A stretch of DNA of 64,000 nt from Tritrichomonas musculus (GCA_039105265.1 JAPFFF010000060.1:434001-498000); one strand, 5' to 3'; positions 31,001-40,291 are shown, counted from the stretch's first letter. Program-made: numbers and translations. The notes: generated by a model not told the origin, from the sequence alone.

Positions 31001-33488
31001 ATGAATATGGATATGGATATGCGCATTTGTTGCATGTTTTTCCATCATTTGTACATTTTTCACAATTTTCACCACATTTTACACAGGCAATTATTCTCTC
31101 TTCTTCATCATAAACTTCAGAATAATCATAGGAGCAAGATTCACAATATCTAGAATCTTTTTCACAATTATTACAATTGTCAACACAACTTCCACATCTG
31201 CCAGTATTTTCTCCATCAGGTCCAATTATTGGCCCATAATTATAATAGCAGCGTTCGCATCTGTTAGGATCATTGCAATAGCTGCAAAATTGTGGACATG
31301 ATAAGCATTGTTTTTTGTCTTCACTTAGAACATATCCACTTTGACAACTATCACATTTTTGTGAATTTTCTTCGCAATATTGACAATTTTCTGGACACTT
31401 TGCACATTTTCCAGTTGGATTACCTTTACTGTCTAGCAAGAAACCATAATAACTATAACATTCTTCACAAAATGAAGTGTTTCCATCACAAGTTTCGCAA
31501 TTATCTGGGCATGCTGCACATTTTCCAGTAGATTCACCTTTGTCATCATAAATAAGTCCGAAATCTTCAAAACATTCATCGCAAAAATCTGGATCTCCTT
31601 CACATCTACTGCAATATTTGGTACATGGGGTACATTTTCCTGTTGGGTTACCTTTTTTATCTAAAAGAGGACCGAAACCTTCATCACATCTTTCACAAAA
31701 ACTAGAATTTTCAGTGCATTCATTACAATTTGGTGGGCATTTAACACAATTTCCAGTAAAATTATTGTCTTTGTTTAATTCTGGGCCAAGATTATCTTCA
31801 TTAAAGCCATCTGAATAGTAATTATTTGGACATGAAGAACATTTTGTATAATCTTCGTGGCATTCATTACAAAGACCTGCACATCTTTGGCATTTTCCGG
31901 TGTTATTGCCATTTTTATCTAATACAGGGCCATATCCAGAGTTGCATGAAGTACAAAACTGTGAATTTTTAGAGCAAGAATCACAATGATTTGGGCAACG
32001 TTCGCATGTTCCAGTTGGATTTCCTTCTCTGTCTAAAACAAGCCCATATCCATATGAACAAGTGCATTTTAAGGCGTCATTTTCACAATTGCAATTTCCC
32101 TTGCAAAGAGCACATTTTCCAGTTTTTTCCCCATTCTTATCTAAAACAGGTGCTGCACCACTAATGCAATAATTGCATTTAGAAGCATCTTCTCCACAAG
32201 AGCTACAGTATTCAGAGCATTTTTGGCATTTACCAGTGCTTTTACCGTCGGATCCTATTACTAGTCCATAATCATATGAACAATATGTGCAAATTGAAGC
32301 ATCATCTCTACATCCATAATATAGGCATCCATCTGGACATTTATTACATTTGCCTGTTTTTTCACCATTAACGAATTCAAATCCATAATTATCAGCGCAA
32401 TAGGTGCACATTGTATAATTATCTGAGCAAAATGAGCAACCCTCTTCACATTTTGCACATTTTCCAGTTGATTTGCCATCAGGTCCTAAAACTTTGCCAT
32501 ATCCATATTTACAAGTAGAGCAATATGTATTATTATAAGAGCAAAATGCGCACCCTTCTTCGCAACGTCCACATTTATGCGTATTTTTGCCATTTTCATA
32601 AATAATTCCATAACCATCTGAACAAGATGTGCATGTATTTTCATCAGTACAGTATCCACAATTTGATGGGCATGACTCGCATTTTGAATTGATTAGAAAA
32701 TATCCAGAACTGCATTCATCACAATATTCTATGCCTAATTTAGAACATTTTCTGCAACCAGTTGGACATGATGTGCATACACCATTATGAAGACCATATC
32801 CAGTTTTACATTCGGTACAATTTGTATAATTTGTATCGCAATGATAGCAATTTTCGTCTTTGCATGATGAACATATGACATTTGTTTCATTAATTATCTC
32901 TATTCCATAATTTGAATAACAAGCTATGCAGTGCTGAGAATTAACAGAGCAATTTGAACAACTGTCTATTTTACAAGTTTCGCATTGACCAGTTGATATT
33001 CCATTTTCATCGATTATCAATCCATAATATGAAGCACACATTGTACAATTATTGGAACTGCCAATACAATCTAAGCATTGATTAGAACATTGATATACAT
33101 TTCCACTTGAGCTACCATCTGAATTAATTTCAACATAATATCCAAATTCTGCAGTAATACAAAAGTTTTTTGTAGAGCATTCTAAGCAATGAGAATTACA
33201 GTAATCACACCATCCTTGATCAGTAACTCCATAGCCTTTTTCGCATTTTTGGCATTGATCATATTTATCATAGCATTCTTCGCAATATGAATGATAGCAT
33301 GGTTTACATACACTAGTACTTTCATCAGTTTGTAATCCGTTTCCTTTGTTGCATGATACGCAATATTTTGTATTTTCTACTAAACATTCAAAACAGTTTG
33401 ATTCAGGATCACATTCTTGAGTGGTATTAGCATCTTTGGGCATGAAAAGTGCGTTTGTTCTAAATGATAAGAGAAACACTACAAACAT
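28047..33488 (-). CDS. 1,813-residue cysteine-rich (VSP/furin-repeat-like) type I membrane protein
   Basis: A predicted large surface antigen. The N-terminal signal peptide (MFVVFLLSFRTNALF) is followed by about 35 copies of a roughly 40-residue cysteine module, CPxNCxxCxxxxxxCxxCxxGYGxVLDxxGxxTGKCxxC. The CxxC spacing resembles Giardia variant surface proteins and furin-type repeats. Around residues 1490-1510 a Pro/Lys-rich hinge (PFKPTPTPQPKK) begins a cysteine-poor, beta-rich stalk of about 240 residues. One transmembrane helix near residue 1770 (GAIAGIVIAAVVVVGAIVF) is followed by a KKRKE stop-transfer and an acidic tail. The paired CxxC units suggest metal- or disulfide-stabilised rods. 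The stop is TAAA, and a perfect initiator lies ten bases upstream of the ATG. The biological role in trichomonads is unproven; host interaction is the usual guess. Confidence 0.85.
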   Translation of the reverse strand: MFVVFLLSFRTNALFMPKDANTTQECDPESNCFECLVENTKYCVSCNKGNGLQTDESTSVCKPCYHSYCEECYDKYDQCQKCEKGYGVTDQGWCDYCNSHCLECSTKNFCITAEFGYYVEINSDGSSSGNVYQCSNQCLDCIGSSNNCTMCASYYGLIIDENGISTGQCETCKIDSCSNCSVNSQHCIACYSNYGIEIINETNVICSSCKDENCYHCDTNYTNCTECKTGYGLHNGVCTSCPTGCRKCSKLGIEYCDECSSGYFLINSKCESCPSNCGYCTDENTCTSCSDGYGIIYENGKNTHKCGRCEEGCAFCSYNNTYCSTCKYGYGKVLGPDGKSTGKCAKCEEGCSFCSDNYTMCTYCADNYGFEFVNGEKTGKCNKCPDGCLYYGCRDDASICTYCSYDYGLVIGSDGKSTGKCQKCSEYCSSCGEDASKCNYCISGAAPVLDKNGEKTGKCALCKGNCNCENDALKCTCSYGYGLVLDREGNPTGTCERCPNHCDSCSKNSQFCTSCNSGYGPVLDKNGNNTGKCQRCAGLCNECHEDYTKCSSCPNNYYSDGFNEDNLGPELNKDNNFTGNCVKCPPNCNECTENSSFCERCDEGFGPLLDKKGNPTGKCTPCTKYCSRCEGDPDFCDECFEDFGLIYDDKGESTGKCAACPDNCETCDGNTSFCEECYSYYGFLLDSKGNPTGKCAKCPENCQYCEENSQKCDSCQSGYVLSEDKKQCLSCPQFCSYCNDPNRCERCYYNYGPIIGPDGENTGRCGSCVDNCNNCEKDSRYCESCSYDYSEVYDEEERIIACVKCGENCEKCTNDGKTCNKCAYPYPYSYGHVLINGKPSADCKKCSDDNCKDCNDDYSKCASCKSGYGFIIENGKQTTKCGKCPENCTSCINTSFCDSCISGFHQNDDGTCSQCPDGCSKCKQDLVECTECFDGYAITTNDDFTKKCTKCPTHCADCSYDIQKCSICDRKYGFEINSKGERTGKCLSCGPHCSKCQQNSNICEVCESGYGFVLDEKGKPTNGCKKCSDNCASCTADADQCSYCKPGYGFVLDKNGKPTAECRECPLNCQYCDYDHRICTKCNVEYGVIRKASGNKIVGQCEKCPKDCLYCNYDSTFCSICDDESDYIDDQGYGYIIGSDGSYTGKCGSCPNNCYKCDDVSTCSECGEGYGSIFDNNGKMTGNCGACEVANCEYCSFDNKICDECQEGFGFARDNNGVSTGKCTKCPQNCEKCDTDVTHCDSCMDGYIFNVVNGNLTNNCIQCAANCYTCENLTSCKSCKSGYYLTRENGNGKCSKCPANCVLCSSSQSCTYCEDGYQLVDSSKCVKCADNCEECQNATFCRYCNRGYGIIYDKGVGTGKCGPCSSNCFECSISGECDLCEEDYCLDTLPNSPNYNKCVPCNSDVQCSVENCLVCITGFSDQCAQCNPPFALDISNKCVKPVDPFKPTPTPQPKKVNPAYDKIQDDGNLPQNFDDEEISENSQQLRLTLNYEENENENKKIITAVTITNTKNRNVAIEIPDGYNEITLKVDSNTNNKEFDIITKSSIKINLDPSTRASIVEGHDNIMIESTSPTSTVYLNQVEPISTLAITPLSPIEINQLEFKEQEGELIINSDNNKDVQINSIKIQQGISGLIQNATIKGNVIIGISSSLEINENVNLESSTLDCSYSDSTSQLLDGAQIKGKLRSVPSSIVINKRNVGATLEQEIILIADTNDDNFNCDAWGGKIDKKHFNYECKYVNSRKNLWAIKKDDDSKGSKLGAGAIAGIVIAAVVVVGAIVFVLVYFLVIKKRKEAQSSDNEAAPEGDKDANEV

Positions 33489-33491
33489 TTT

Positions 33492-33500
33492 AAAAAATGA
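33492..33500 (-). promoter_or_regulatory. Inr initiator of the cysteine-rich gene
   Basis: On the minus strand TCATTTTTT fits TCAYWW. The start A at 33498 leaves a ten-base leader before the ATG at 33488, typical of trichomonad mRNAs. Confidence 0.65.
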
Positions 33501-33931
33501 ATTATGTGATATGAATAAAATTTTACGTATTAAATATCATTCAAAATTAGATTTTGTACCATTTAAATTTGTAAGATGATCGCACTTATCACTGAAAATA
33601 TTGAATACTTTCATATTGCAATGATAAAAAATCATGCATAAATTCATTTAATTACAGTTTTATATATAGAAATTTCACGAACTTTTTTGTAAATCGCAGT
33701 AATGTAACTTTGATATTCCTCCCATATAAATTTCTTTTTATAAATGAATTATATATAATGGATTATAAAAAATATAATATTTTTATATTATATATTATTT
33801 ATATAAATATTATGATATGGTTTTGCAAAATTTAAATATGAGGATTATTTATTAATGTGTATTGTCATTTTCATTTTATTATTATAAATACATTATTAAA
33901 ATATATTGTATTTATAAATATAATATTACTA

Positions 33932-35653
33932 CAGTAGTGTTTTTAATATGGTAACGGTATTTAAAGTGGTAACGCTTTTTTTTAGAAAAAAAAATTTAAA
34001 AATGCATAAAACAGAGTTTTTTTCAACATAAAACAGAGTTTATTTAAATTAAATTATATAATAATATTTACCATTATTTATATGATATTAATCACAAGGT
34101 TGTGTATCTATCTGTCTCAAATCACCAAAGTTTTTCGTCAACCAATTTAAAAAGTTAAAATCAAATTACTTCATTACCTTTTTAAAATTTTTGATATTTT
34201 CTTATATAATTAGTTTAGCATCTATTCATCATTCATAAATTGTTCATCATTTAATTATAAATGATAAATACTTTCTTTTGAACAATAAAAATTATTTAAA
34301 AAATGTAACCATTTTCATAAGTGTTTATACAAAATAAAAAATTCTTATGAGTGCTTTTGATTATTTCCTTAAATCCTTTTTATATTTGATTGTATATTAG
34401 AAGAATTTTATTATTTTACTATACTATTTACTTTTAACTCAAGCATAATGCTTTTTATAGGTCAAATAAATATGCTTTGAATGGCTCAAATTAAATTGAA
34501 TTATAACCTAAATTAGAAGATTGATCAATTTATCTTTATTATATAAATATATAGTTTATTGCGCTGTATTATTAAAATAATAACATAAAAGTAATAATCT
34601 ATACTAGAAGTTTCCTATTCTTATAATGACCTCAAAAACTGAAAAATACATAGTTGTAAGCAAAAAAATTTCATAATTTTTCTCTTTCTCACCAAAAAGA
34701 ATCAAAAGGATGTAATATCGAATTTTAGTTCGATATTATATCAATTCAATGATTTTGATAATAAAAAACGATGAATTATCTAATGATTATAATATGATTA
34801 TTTTTTCTTTAAAAATCGAATTTGAAAAAGTATCAATGAAATTTATTAATGAAATAAATATGTATATAAAATGCTGAAACATAAGAGATAAGAATTGTCT
34901 AAAAAAACAAAATTTGAATATTTGTTTTGCTGTTCGTTTAGAATTTTTGGACGTTTATCAATTATTGAAGATAAACCATTATCTTGTGCAAAACATATTA
35001 TCTTATTGCATTATATCAATATATAAATATGTTTTAATAGTTTTTAACTAATTTTTAATTTGTAATTTCAGAAATCTGTTATGTTGTCGGGATAAAGATA
35101 GCACAAAATTGAAAGATGATGAAAAAGTTCTCTCAATAAGTCTCAGAATGAAAATCAACTCTGACTTCTAATAAGTTAAATACATCTTTAAATGCAAATA
35201 TGTTTTTATAAATATTATTTATAAATAACAGCATTTTATAGATAAATGAATCAATTCTTTATCATGAAAAGTAAACGGTCACCAAAAAATCAAAGATATA
35301 CTCGTTTTTATAGTCAATAATTTTATTTTTACAAATTTAATTAATAATTATTAATATTCTCATAATATATAATATGTTTATATTCTTAAATAAAATATTA
35401 CTTTGATGTAAATGTCTATAGTCATGCTTTAATTTTTTTCATTGATTGACGAAAAACTTTGGTGATTTGAGACAGATAGATACACAACCTTGTGATTAAT
35501 ATCATATAAATAATGGTAAATATTATTATATAATTTAATTTAAATAAACTCCGTTTTATGTTGAAAAAAATTAAATTTTGTATTTTTAAATTTTTTTTTC
35601 TAAAAAAAAGCGTTACCACTTTAAATACCGTTACCATATTAAAAACACTACTG
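33932..35653. mobile_element. 1.72-kb non-autonomous DNA element with about 215-bp TIRs
   Basis: The left end CAGTAGTGTTTTTAATATGG at 33932 is mirrored by the right end at 35653. The inverted repeats extend for roughly 215 bases (33932-34147 and 35440-35653) with scattered differences and small indels. Both ends are bounded by TA (33930-33931 and 35654-35655), the duplication used by Tc1/mariner/pogo elements, and pogo-type termini often start CAG. The 1.3-kb interior has no open frame of note. Long inverted repeats with no transposase make it a passenger element mobilised in trans. Its ends differ from those of the autonomous transposon at 44308, so the two are not the same family. Confidence 0.75.
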
Positions 35654-35920
35654 TATATTTCATATAGTATTAATATATTTCATATATACAAAAATAAGAA
35701 TGATAAAATCATTTTTTAAAAAAATTACCACTATTTTTTATATGTTTCTATATTATTCATAGAGAAATTGAATAGATAATTATTCAATAATGCATTTTTA
35801 AATGGCATTTGATATCATTCAAAAAAAAAATTCAATAGAATCTTGTGCATTCAAATATAAGATTAATTCTTATTCAAATATTAAAGATTATATAAATATA
35901 TTTATGTAAATTAATATTAT

Positions 35921-36070
35921 ATATAATCATATATAATCATATATAATCATATATAATCATATATAATCATATATAATCATATAAAATCATAGATAATCAT
36001 ATAAAATCATAGATAATCATATAAAATCATAGATAATCATATAAAATCATATATAATCATATATAATCAT
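35921..36070. repeat. 10-bp tandem array (ATATAATCAT)
   Basis: Fifteen uninterrupted 10-bp units. The first six are identical. The middle ones alternate ATAAAATCAT and AGATAATCAT, forming a 20-bp higher-order unit repeated three times. The last ones return to the basic form. The spacing of about one helical turn per unit suggests a bent or easily melted DNA segment. Confidence 0.9.
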
Positions 36071-37291
36071 AAAAAAAAGTATACTTTTTAATTATAATAA
36101 ATAATATAAAATACAATTTTCTCAATAATAACTATATAAAATTTCAATATTATTTCATTTGTCTATTTTAATATTGATATAAATATAATGTATATTGCAT
36201 TAATATATAATTTTTTCTGTAAATATATATAACTTAATTTTTGATAAAAACACGAATATTTTGATGGTAAGTCGATAAATGCTGGCTTTTTATGATATGT
36301 GAATATTTTAAAAAATCAGCAAAATTTCATTCTCAACCAAGTAAAATGAAAAATATATACTTAATCAAAAGAATCAACTTTTTCTCAAAATTGACAATTG
36401 GGATATGTATCATTTTTTAAAATAATAATATCTCCTGAATGAAATATTTTGAAATAATAACAAATTGCAAGAGAATTTTTTTAAAACTGCACATTTATTT
36501 GAAAATGTCCTTTTAAATCGACATACTAAATGCAGAATTAGCAATCGTTAACATTTTCTCTTGTTAGAATGAAATGTTATATTATTTCTAAATGTTAAAT
36601 GTTAAATATTTTTTTCTTTATATAAATTTTCTTTATATTATAAAAGATGCTTATAATAATCATTTGTTCAAACCAAAATAATAATGTAAATTACTACAGA
36701 GAGAAACATTTTTGCAGTGACTCAAAATAAAAAGACTATAAAATGGTATATATTATATAAATTTTAGAGTTGATATTCAACAAGAAACTTGCGATGCCGT
36801 TTATAAACTTTGATTTTTTAAAAAAAAAAAAAATACAATTACGATTAACAAATCAAAAATTTTATCTACTCATTTAATTTTTGAATTGTCATTGAAAAAA
36901 AAAAAATATGTAATATATAATTAAATATTTAATATATATGAAAAATTAATTTTTTTATACTTACATTTTACATATTAAAAAACGAAAAGCTGTTGTCAAA
37001 AGATAACAACTTGTCTATTGGCAGAAAATAATTATTTGATAAGTGAAAATGATAGAAAAGTATTTTATCCTATATATAATAAGAGTTCATTTTGAACATA
37101 GGCTTAAAAAAATCAGAATAATATCAGTATATCAAATCTATCATTAAAAAAATCCTATCTCTAATATATAAAGAGTTTTTATTCAAAAATGATTAAAATA
37201 TAATATTTTTTAACTTTTTGAGAGCGAAAAGGTGGATGAAAAAAAATCACTTCATATCTTTGATTTGATATTCTCTATTTACCAATTTAGC
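36071..37291. other. gene-free AT-rich segment
   Basis: No open frame, RNA gene or long repeat is recognised between the 10-bp array and the hairpin cluster. One small dyad, GTTGTCAAAAGATAACAAC, lies near 36995. Confidence 0.5.
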
Positions 37292-37863
37292 CTTCCACCT
37301 GCGGCTATCGCTTCTCAGCTGCAGGTGGAAGTAAAGAAATAAGGAAACCAAGTTTCCACCTGCGGCTGAGCTGCGACAGCTGCAGGTGGAAAATCACTAT
37401 TTACCAATTTAGCCTTCCACCTGCGGCTATCGCTTCTCAGCTGCAGGTGGAAGTAAAGAAATAAGGAAACCAAGTTTCCACCTGCGGCTATCGCTTCTCA
37501 GCTGCAGGTGGAAGTAAAGAAATAAGGAAACCAAGTTTCCACCTGCAGCTGTCGCAGCTCAGCCGCAGGTGGAAAATCACTATTTACCAATTTAGCCTTC
37601 CACCTGCGGCTATCGCTTCTCAGCTGCAGGTGGAAGTAATTACTTAAATGTGCCATTTCAAACTTCCACCTAAAGCTATCGCAACTTAGCTGCAGTTGGA
37701 ACTAATTACGCGAATTAAACTTCCACCTGCATCTAAAATACGATAGCTTCAGGTGGAAGTAATTACTTAAATGTACCATTTCAAACTTCCACCTGCAGCT
37801 ATCGCAACTTAGCTGCAGTTGGAACTAATTACGCGAATTAAACTTCCACCTGCAGCTAAAAGT
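37292..37863. repeat. cluster of nine and a half palindromic CACCTGC hairpins
   Basis: Nine complete 40-42-base palindromes start near 37292, 37353, 37414, 37475, 37536, 37597, 37662, 37719 and 37785; a half copy starts at 37842. Each has outer arms (C/T)TTCCACCTGC...GCAGGTGGAA(G/A) and an inner GC-rich part with CTATCGC or CTGTCGCAGCTC. The first six are spaced exactly 61 bases start to start, with 21-base AT-rich spacers of two alternating kinds. The last three are more diverged, with TAATTAC-type spacers. The copies at 37353-37392 and 37536-37575 are exact reverse complements of each other. The cluster is a GC-rich island in very AT-rich DNA. There is no coding potential, and no protein-coding or RNA family is recognised. 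Confidence 0.9.
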
Positions 37864-37952
37864 TTTAAATATTTTTTTATTTATATTATTTTTCTTTTAG
37901 TTTTTATTTGTTCAAAATATTTTTTTTTTTTTTTACATTATTTAACATAGGA

Positions 37953-37979
37953 CACTTTTTGAGCGAAGCTCAAAAAGTG
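37953..37979. repeat. perfect hairpin CACTTTTTGAGC-GAA-GCTCAAAAAGTG
   Basis: A 12-base perfect stem with a three-base GAA loop; the core GCGAAGC is known to form an exceptionally stable mini-hairpin in DNA. It lies 90 bases after the hairpin cluster and about 280 bases before the RCC1 gene. A similar GCGAAGC core occurs at 6487-6493. Confidence 0.7.
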
Positions 37980-38257
37980 GCCATTCTTGTATTTAAAAGA
38001 TATTAATATTTTAATAGATTAATTTGGTTCTTAATTATATATATATCATAATTTTCATATTTTGAAAAGTTTTTTTAAAGCGGAATGATGAAAAAAAGGC
38101 AATTTAAAAAATGCACTTTTTTCAAATCGAGTCTATATAAACGTTACGTTAATTATGACCGTTAAAATCACTTTACTAGTAGGATTTCTTTAAAATAACG
38201 TATTTTTTATTTTGGGATATAAATAATCTGTAGAATTTCCCTTTCCAAGAAAAGAAG

Positions 38258-40291
38258 ATGAGCAAAAGCATTTTTCAGATTGATGTTTCAAACTCTGAAT
38301 ATGAACCTGAAGAAGAAGATTTAATCAAAATCATTTTAGAAAATGATGATATTATTTATGTTAATTTTTCCAATCTTATTCATAAATCGAAATATATTCG
38401 CGAAAAATATAAATATTCAGAAGCGTTAAACTCAATTCAAGATGAAATTGACGAGATAAAAAATAGATTGAAAATCAGCCCTGTAAGCCTTAAACTTTTT
38501 ATGCAGCTAATTCAACAAGAAAAAATAAATATTCAAATTGATCATTACAAAGACTTTTACATACTTTCAGAATATTTTTATATTCCCAAATTTACACGCG
38601 AACTTGACAATATCGGCATAAACGAATTATTTAACGATCTTGATAATACTATTCAAATTCTTTTAGATTCCAAATCAGTCGACAATGAATTTGAAACCAA
38701 ATTAACTGACAAAATTGAAAAAATTTTGGCCACTCAAATTAACGAGTGTTTTGAACATCCAAAATTCAGCGAATTACCTGTTTCTTCGATTTACAGAATT
38801 ATTGAAAGAAGTAGCGAAGAGAATGTTGATATTAATTTACTTGTTGATTTCATTCTCAAGTCGTCCACAACTTTTTTCACCTTGTTTAAATTTGTTGATT
38901 TTCAAAGGCTGACTGAAGACAAAATTGAATGCCTATTCAATTTCATTAACGAGCAGCAGGAAGATACGAGGAAGATGTATTTAGATCAATTTCCGTCCAA
39001 CTTTTTATTTATTCAACAAATGAAGCACAACTACGATCAACTATTGAAAGAAACCGCTCAAACAAAAGAAGAATTCAGACGAGCGAAAGAAGAACTTGAA
39101 AGATCGCAAGAAGAACTCTCCAAAGTCAAGGGTGAACTGCTGCAGACGAGAGCTGAATCCAACAGATTGAAAAGTGAAATGAAACAATATTCAAAAACCG
39201 TTTTGATTGGCGGTTATGACAAATATAACCAATTTGGAGAGAATCCAAACAACAAGAACAAAAACGGCTATCCAATCATCAATCCGCCGCTGATTCTGTC
39301 CTTCGATCACTCCTCGCACCTGTCTTACTCGGTCTATGGCTGGCATTCGGTGCTCGTCACGAGCGGAGGCTCGATGCAGGGAACCGGCTACAATGGCGAC
39401 AATAGAATCAGCACTTCTCTTCCAAAGACAGGAATCAACCAGTTCACTGATTTTTCAATCAAAGACGGAAGAGGACGACAATTCGCTCCTGTTTCCGCTG
39501 TTTGCTGCGGGGGTGCCACCCTTTACATGTTCTCAAACAGCAGCGGAATCAACAAGCAGCTCGTTCTCTGCGATTGCAACATAAATGGCGGAGAACCGGT
39601 TTTTCTAGACATCGGGAATCAGCAACCGGTTGCACTTTTTGGCGGTTTTTCAAATGCTGCTGCTATCACCAGTGATGGTCGAGTCATTTTCATTAACCGT
39701 CAGTCAGTCAGAAAGTCTCCTGAATCCAGAATTGACGCAGTTTCCCTTCCAGACGATGAAAAAGCATCTTTCGTGGCCTGCTGTGAGGAGTCTGTTGTCG
39801 TCCTGAGCTCAAATGGACGCGTTTTTTCATCATCCGTCGCAAATCTCAGGTTTGCAACAGTCAGCGAACTCGAAGATGAAGAAATAATTTGCGTTTCTGG
39901 AACATATAAGCACTTTTTGGCTGCAAACAAGGAAGGACGCGTATTTGGTCGAGGATCTAACGAATTCGGAAAATTGGGAATCGGAAAAGGAAAAATGTGC
40001 CTCTCTTCTTTCACTGAGATTTCATCGCTCGATGGACATAAAATCAGATCAGCTTATGCAGGATGCGGCCATTCTCTCTTCGTCACTCGTGATGGAAAAA
40101 TACTTTCATGCGGAACTAACCAATATGGACAGCTCCTTTTGAGCAGCGGACCAAGCAAAGATGTTTACTCACCAACAGAAACAACAATCACTGGTGGAGC
40201 AACATTTTGCATTGCCGGCGACTGTCTCAGTGCTGTTTTTATAGGCAGTGTACCACCTCCAAACACACCAAACATGCGAATTTTACAATAA
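38258..40291 (+). CDS. BTB-like / coiled-coil / RCC1-repeat protein
   Basis: A 677-residue intracellular protein. Residues 20-130 resemble a BTB-like fold (IIYVNFSNLIHKSKYIREKY ... LKLFMQLIQQEKINIQIDHY). Residues 150-252 look like BACK-type helices (ELPVSSIYRIIERSS ... FVDFQRLTEDKIECLFNFI). Residues 253-312 form a charged coiled coil (EELERSQEELSKVKGELLQT). From about 315 to the end are RCC1-type beta-propeller blades (LIGGYDKYNQFGENP, GRGSNEFGKLGIG, CGHSLFVTRDGKILSCGTNQYGQL). RCC1 propellers serve as GTPase exchange factors or binding platforms; here the BTB-like head suggests an adaptor. DNA composition changes sharply at the coil/RCC1 border: one 60-base line in the N-terminal half (38281) has 16 G+C, and one in the propeller (39301) has 34. 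The stop TAA is not followed by A. Confidence 0.85.
   Translation: MSKSIFQIDVSNSEYEPEEEDLIKIILENDDIIYVNFSNLIHKSKYIREKYKYSEALNSIQDEIDEIKNRLKISPVSLKLFMQLIQQEKINIQIDHYKDFYILSEYFYIPKFTRELDNIGINELFNDLDNTIQILLDSKSVDNEFETKLTDKIEKILATQINECFEHPKFSELPVSSIYRIIERSSEENVDINLLVDFILKSSTTFFTLFKFVDFQRLTEDKIECLFNFINEQQEDTRKMYLDQFPSNFLFIQQMKHNYDQLLKETAQTKEEFRRAKEELERSQEELSKVKGELLQTRAESNRLKSEMKQYSKTVLIGGYDKYNQFGENPNNKNKNGYPIINPPLILSFDHSSHLSYSVYGWHSVLVTSGGSMQGTGYNGDNRISTSLPKTGINQFTDFSIKDGRGRQFAPVSAVCCGGATLYMFSNSSGINKQLVLCDCNINGGEPVFLDIGNQQPVALFGGFSNAAAITSDGRVIFINRQSVRKSPESRIDAVSLPDDEKASFVACCEESVVVLSSNGRVFSSSVANLRFATVSELEDEEIICVSGTYKHFLAANKEGRVFGRGSNEFGKLGIGKGKMCLSSFTEISSLDGHKIRSAYAGCGHSLFVTRDGKILSCGTNQYGQLLLSSGPSKDVYSPTETTITGGATFCIAGDCLSAVFIGSVPPPNTPNMRILQ

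Noticed and set aside
35422-35637. 71-residue minus-strand frame in the 1.7-kb element
   Set aside because: It lies within the right inverted repeat, is low complexity, and its mirror copy at the left end is not open in the same way.
37292-37863. CRISPR array
   Set aside because: The recurring unit is itself a full palindrome, the spacers are also repeated (two types), and no cas genes are present; the genome is eukaryotic.
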